Assembly: GCA_900541185.1 (NCBI GenBank)
Contig: UQIQ01000083.1
Span: forward strand, 1 to 5,938
DNA: 5,938 nt
Reading direction: 5' to 3'
Source: an uncultured Collinsella sp.
Lineage (GTDB): Bacteria > Actinomycetota > Coriobacteriia > Coriobacteriales > Coriobacteriaceae
Shown: in pieces, positions 5,717 to 5,938 of the stretch
How the letters are laid out: each line of letters starts with the position of its first letter
How positions within the stretch are numbered: position 1 is the first letter of the stretch
Position numbers and translations under genes: made by a program
Notes under the pieces: generated by a model
The model's database searches: none
Told to the model about the DNA's origin: nothing
Seen by the model: the letters and a program-made list of their open reading frames with translations, nothing else

Positions 5717-5768
5717 AGGAGTGTCCCCAGGTGCCGGCAGAAGAGGAACGTCTCCAAGTGCCGGCCCG
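5717..5768. repeat. Degenerate 27-bp tandem repeat (two units)
   Basis: Unit 1 (5717-5743) begins AGGAGTGTCCCCAGGTGCCG and unit 2 (from 5744) begins AGGAACGTCTCCAAGTGCCG. Over the first 22 bases 18 are identical and all four differences are transitions. The GTCCCCA core is shared with the right arm of the hairpin at 5661-5716, so the region holds at least four related copies, one of them inverted. Confidence 0.75.
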
Positions 5769-5798
5769 GCAACGTCAATGTTTTGGCAATGTCAGCGA

Positions 5799-5897
5799 AA
5801 GCCCACCAGAGCGAGCAAGGTGCCTTGAAACAAGGCGGCATTGATCTTTTGATCATGCCGCCGAAGTTGAAAGGCAGATTGCCGCTCTGGCGGGCTT
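5799..5897. repeat. Nested stem-loop element (possible structured RNA or repeat)
   Basis: An outer 15-bp stem (5799-5813 with 5883-5897, one A-C mismatch) encloses an inner hairpin, 5834-5846 with 5851-5862 (12 pairs, one bulged T, TTTT loop). Between them lie CAAGG (5816-5820), CCTTG (5823-5827) and CAAGG (5831-5835), which allow an alternative small hairpin overlapping the inner stem. No promoter or reading frame with a ribosome site was found that explains it. It may be part of a repetitive element or a noncoding RNA; orientation is unknown. Confidence 0.6.
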
Positions 5898-5910
5898 GCA
5901 GCGTCAACTG

Positions 5911-5938
5911 GTTGCGCGGTTTGGTAAAACCGCGTAAC
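5911..5938. repeat. Terminal 12-bp hairpin at the window edge
   Basis: GTTGCGCGGTTT (5911-5922) pairs with AAACCGCGTAAC (5927-5938), all 12 positions if one G-T wobble (5914/5935) is allowed, around a GGTA loop. It lies 13 bases beyond the stem-loop at 5799-5897. The structure may extend past the window. Confidence 0.7.

Noticed and set aside
5695..5907. Minus-strand 70-codon frame starting at TTG
   Set aside because: It has a TTG start without a ribosome site, and the sequence lies entirely over hairpins and tandem repeats, so it is probably a repeat read as protein.

Overview
The window is high-GC bacterial DNA with good Shine-Dalgarno sites and dense gene packing. Gene content and protein character fit an anaerobic actinobacterium of the Coriobacteriia, most likely a Collinsella-type gut organism. 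That assignment comes from overall protein character and was not checked against a database.

Layout from left to right. Positions 1-155 (minus) hold the first 51 codons of metA, the homoserine O-acyltransferase of methionine synthesis. It is divergent from a plus-strand lactate/malate-superfamily dehydrogenase (366-1343) that most resembles L-2-hydroxyisocaproate dehydrogenases and ends in a strong intrinsic terminator (1385-1426). A 380-base intergenic stretch follows. It contains a giant imperfect palindrome (1445-1639, including a perfect 32-bp inverted repeat) and then the minus-strand terminator of the next gene. On the minus strand lie a FrlB-like sugar-phosphate deglycase with a SIS fold (1723-2691), a GntR/HutC-family repressor (2836-3591) and the RecQ helicase (3594-5570). 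The right end (5571-5938) has the recQ promoter and then no convincing gene. It holds a long hairpin, degenerate tandem repeats and a set of further hairpins that look like a repetitive or REP/transposon-end element running off the window.

How the genes work together. recQ and the gntR-type gene are separated by only two bases, and the regulator's ribosome site lies inside the end of recQ, so they probably share a transcript. The regulator probably controls the deglycase next to it: the 144-base gap between them carries a good promoter and two near-identical 17-base sites 62 bp apart, each made of two ATAGRAC half-sites in 10-bp direct repeat, one of them directly downstream of the -10 box. 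The deglycase would split a phosphorylated Amadori compound (sugar-amino acid) to glucose 6-phosphate and a free amino acid. No kinase or transporter for such a compound is in the window. The dehydrogenase, reducing 2-oxo acids with NADH, is a plausible but unproven companion in amino-acid fermentation.

No tRNA, rRNA, CRISPR array or complete mobile element was seen. The most unusual material is the noncoding palindromic DNA at 1445-1639 and 5661-5938.
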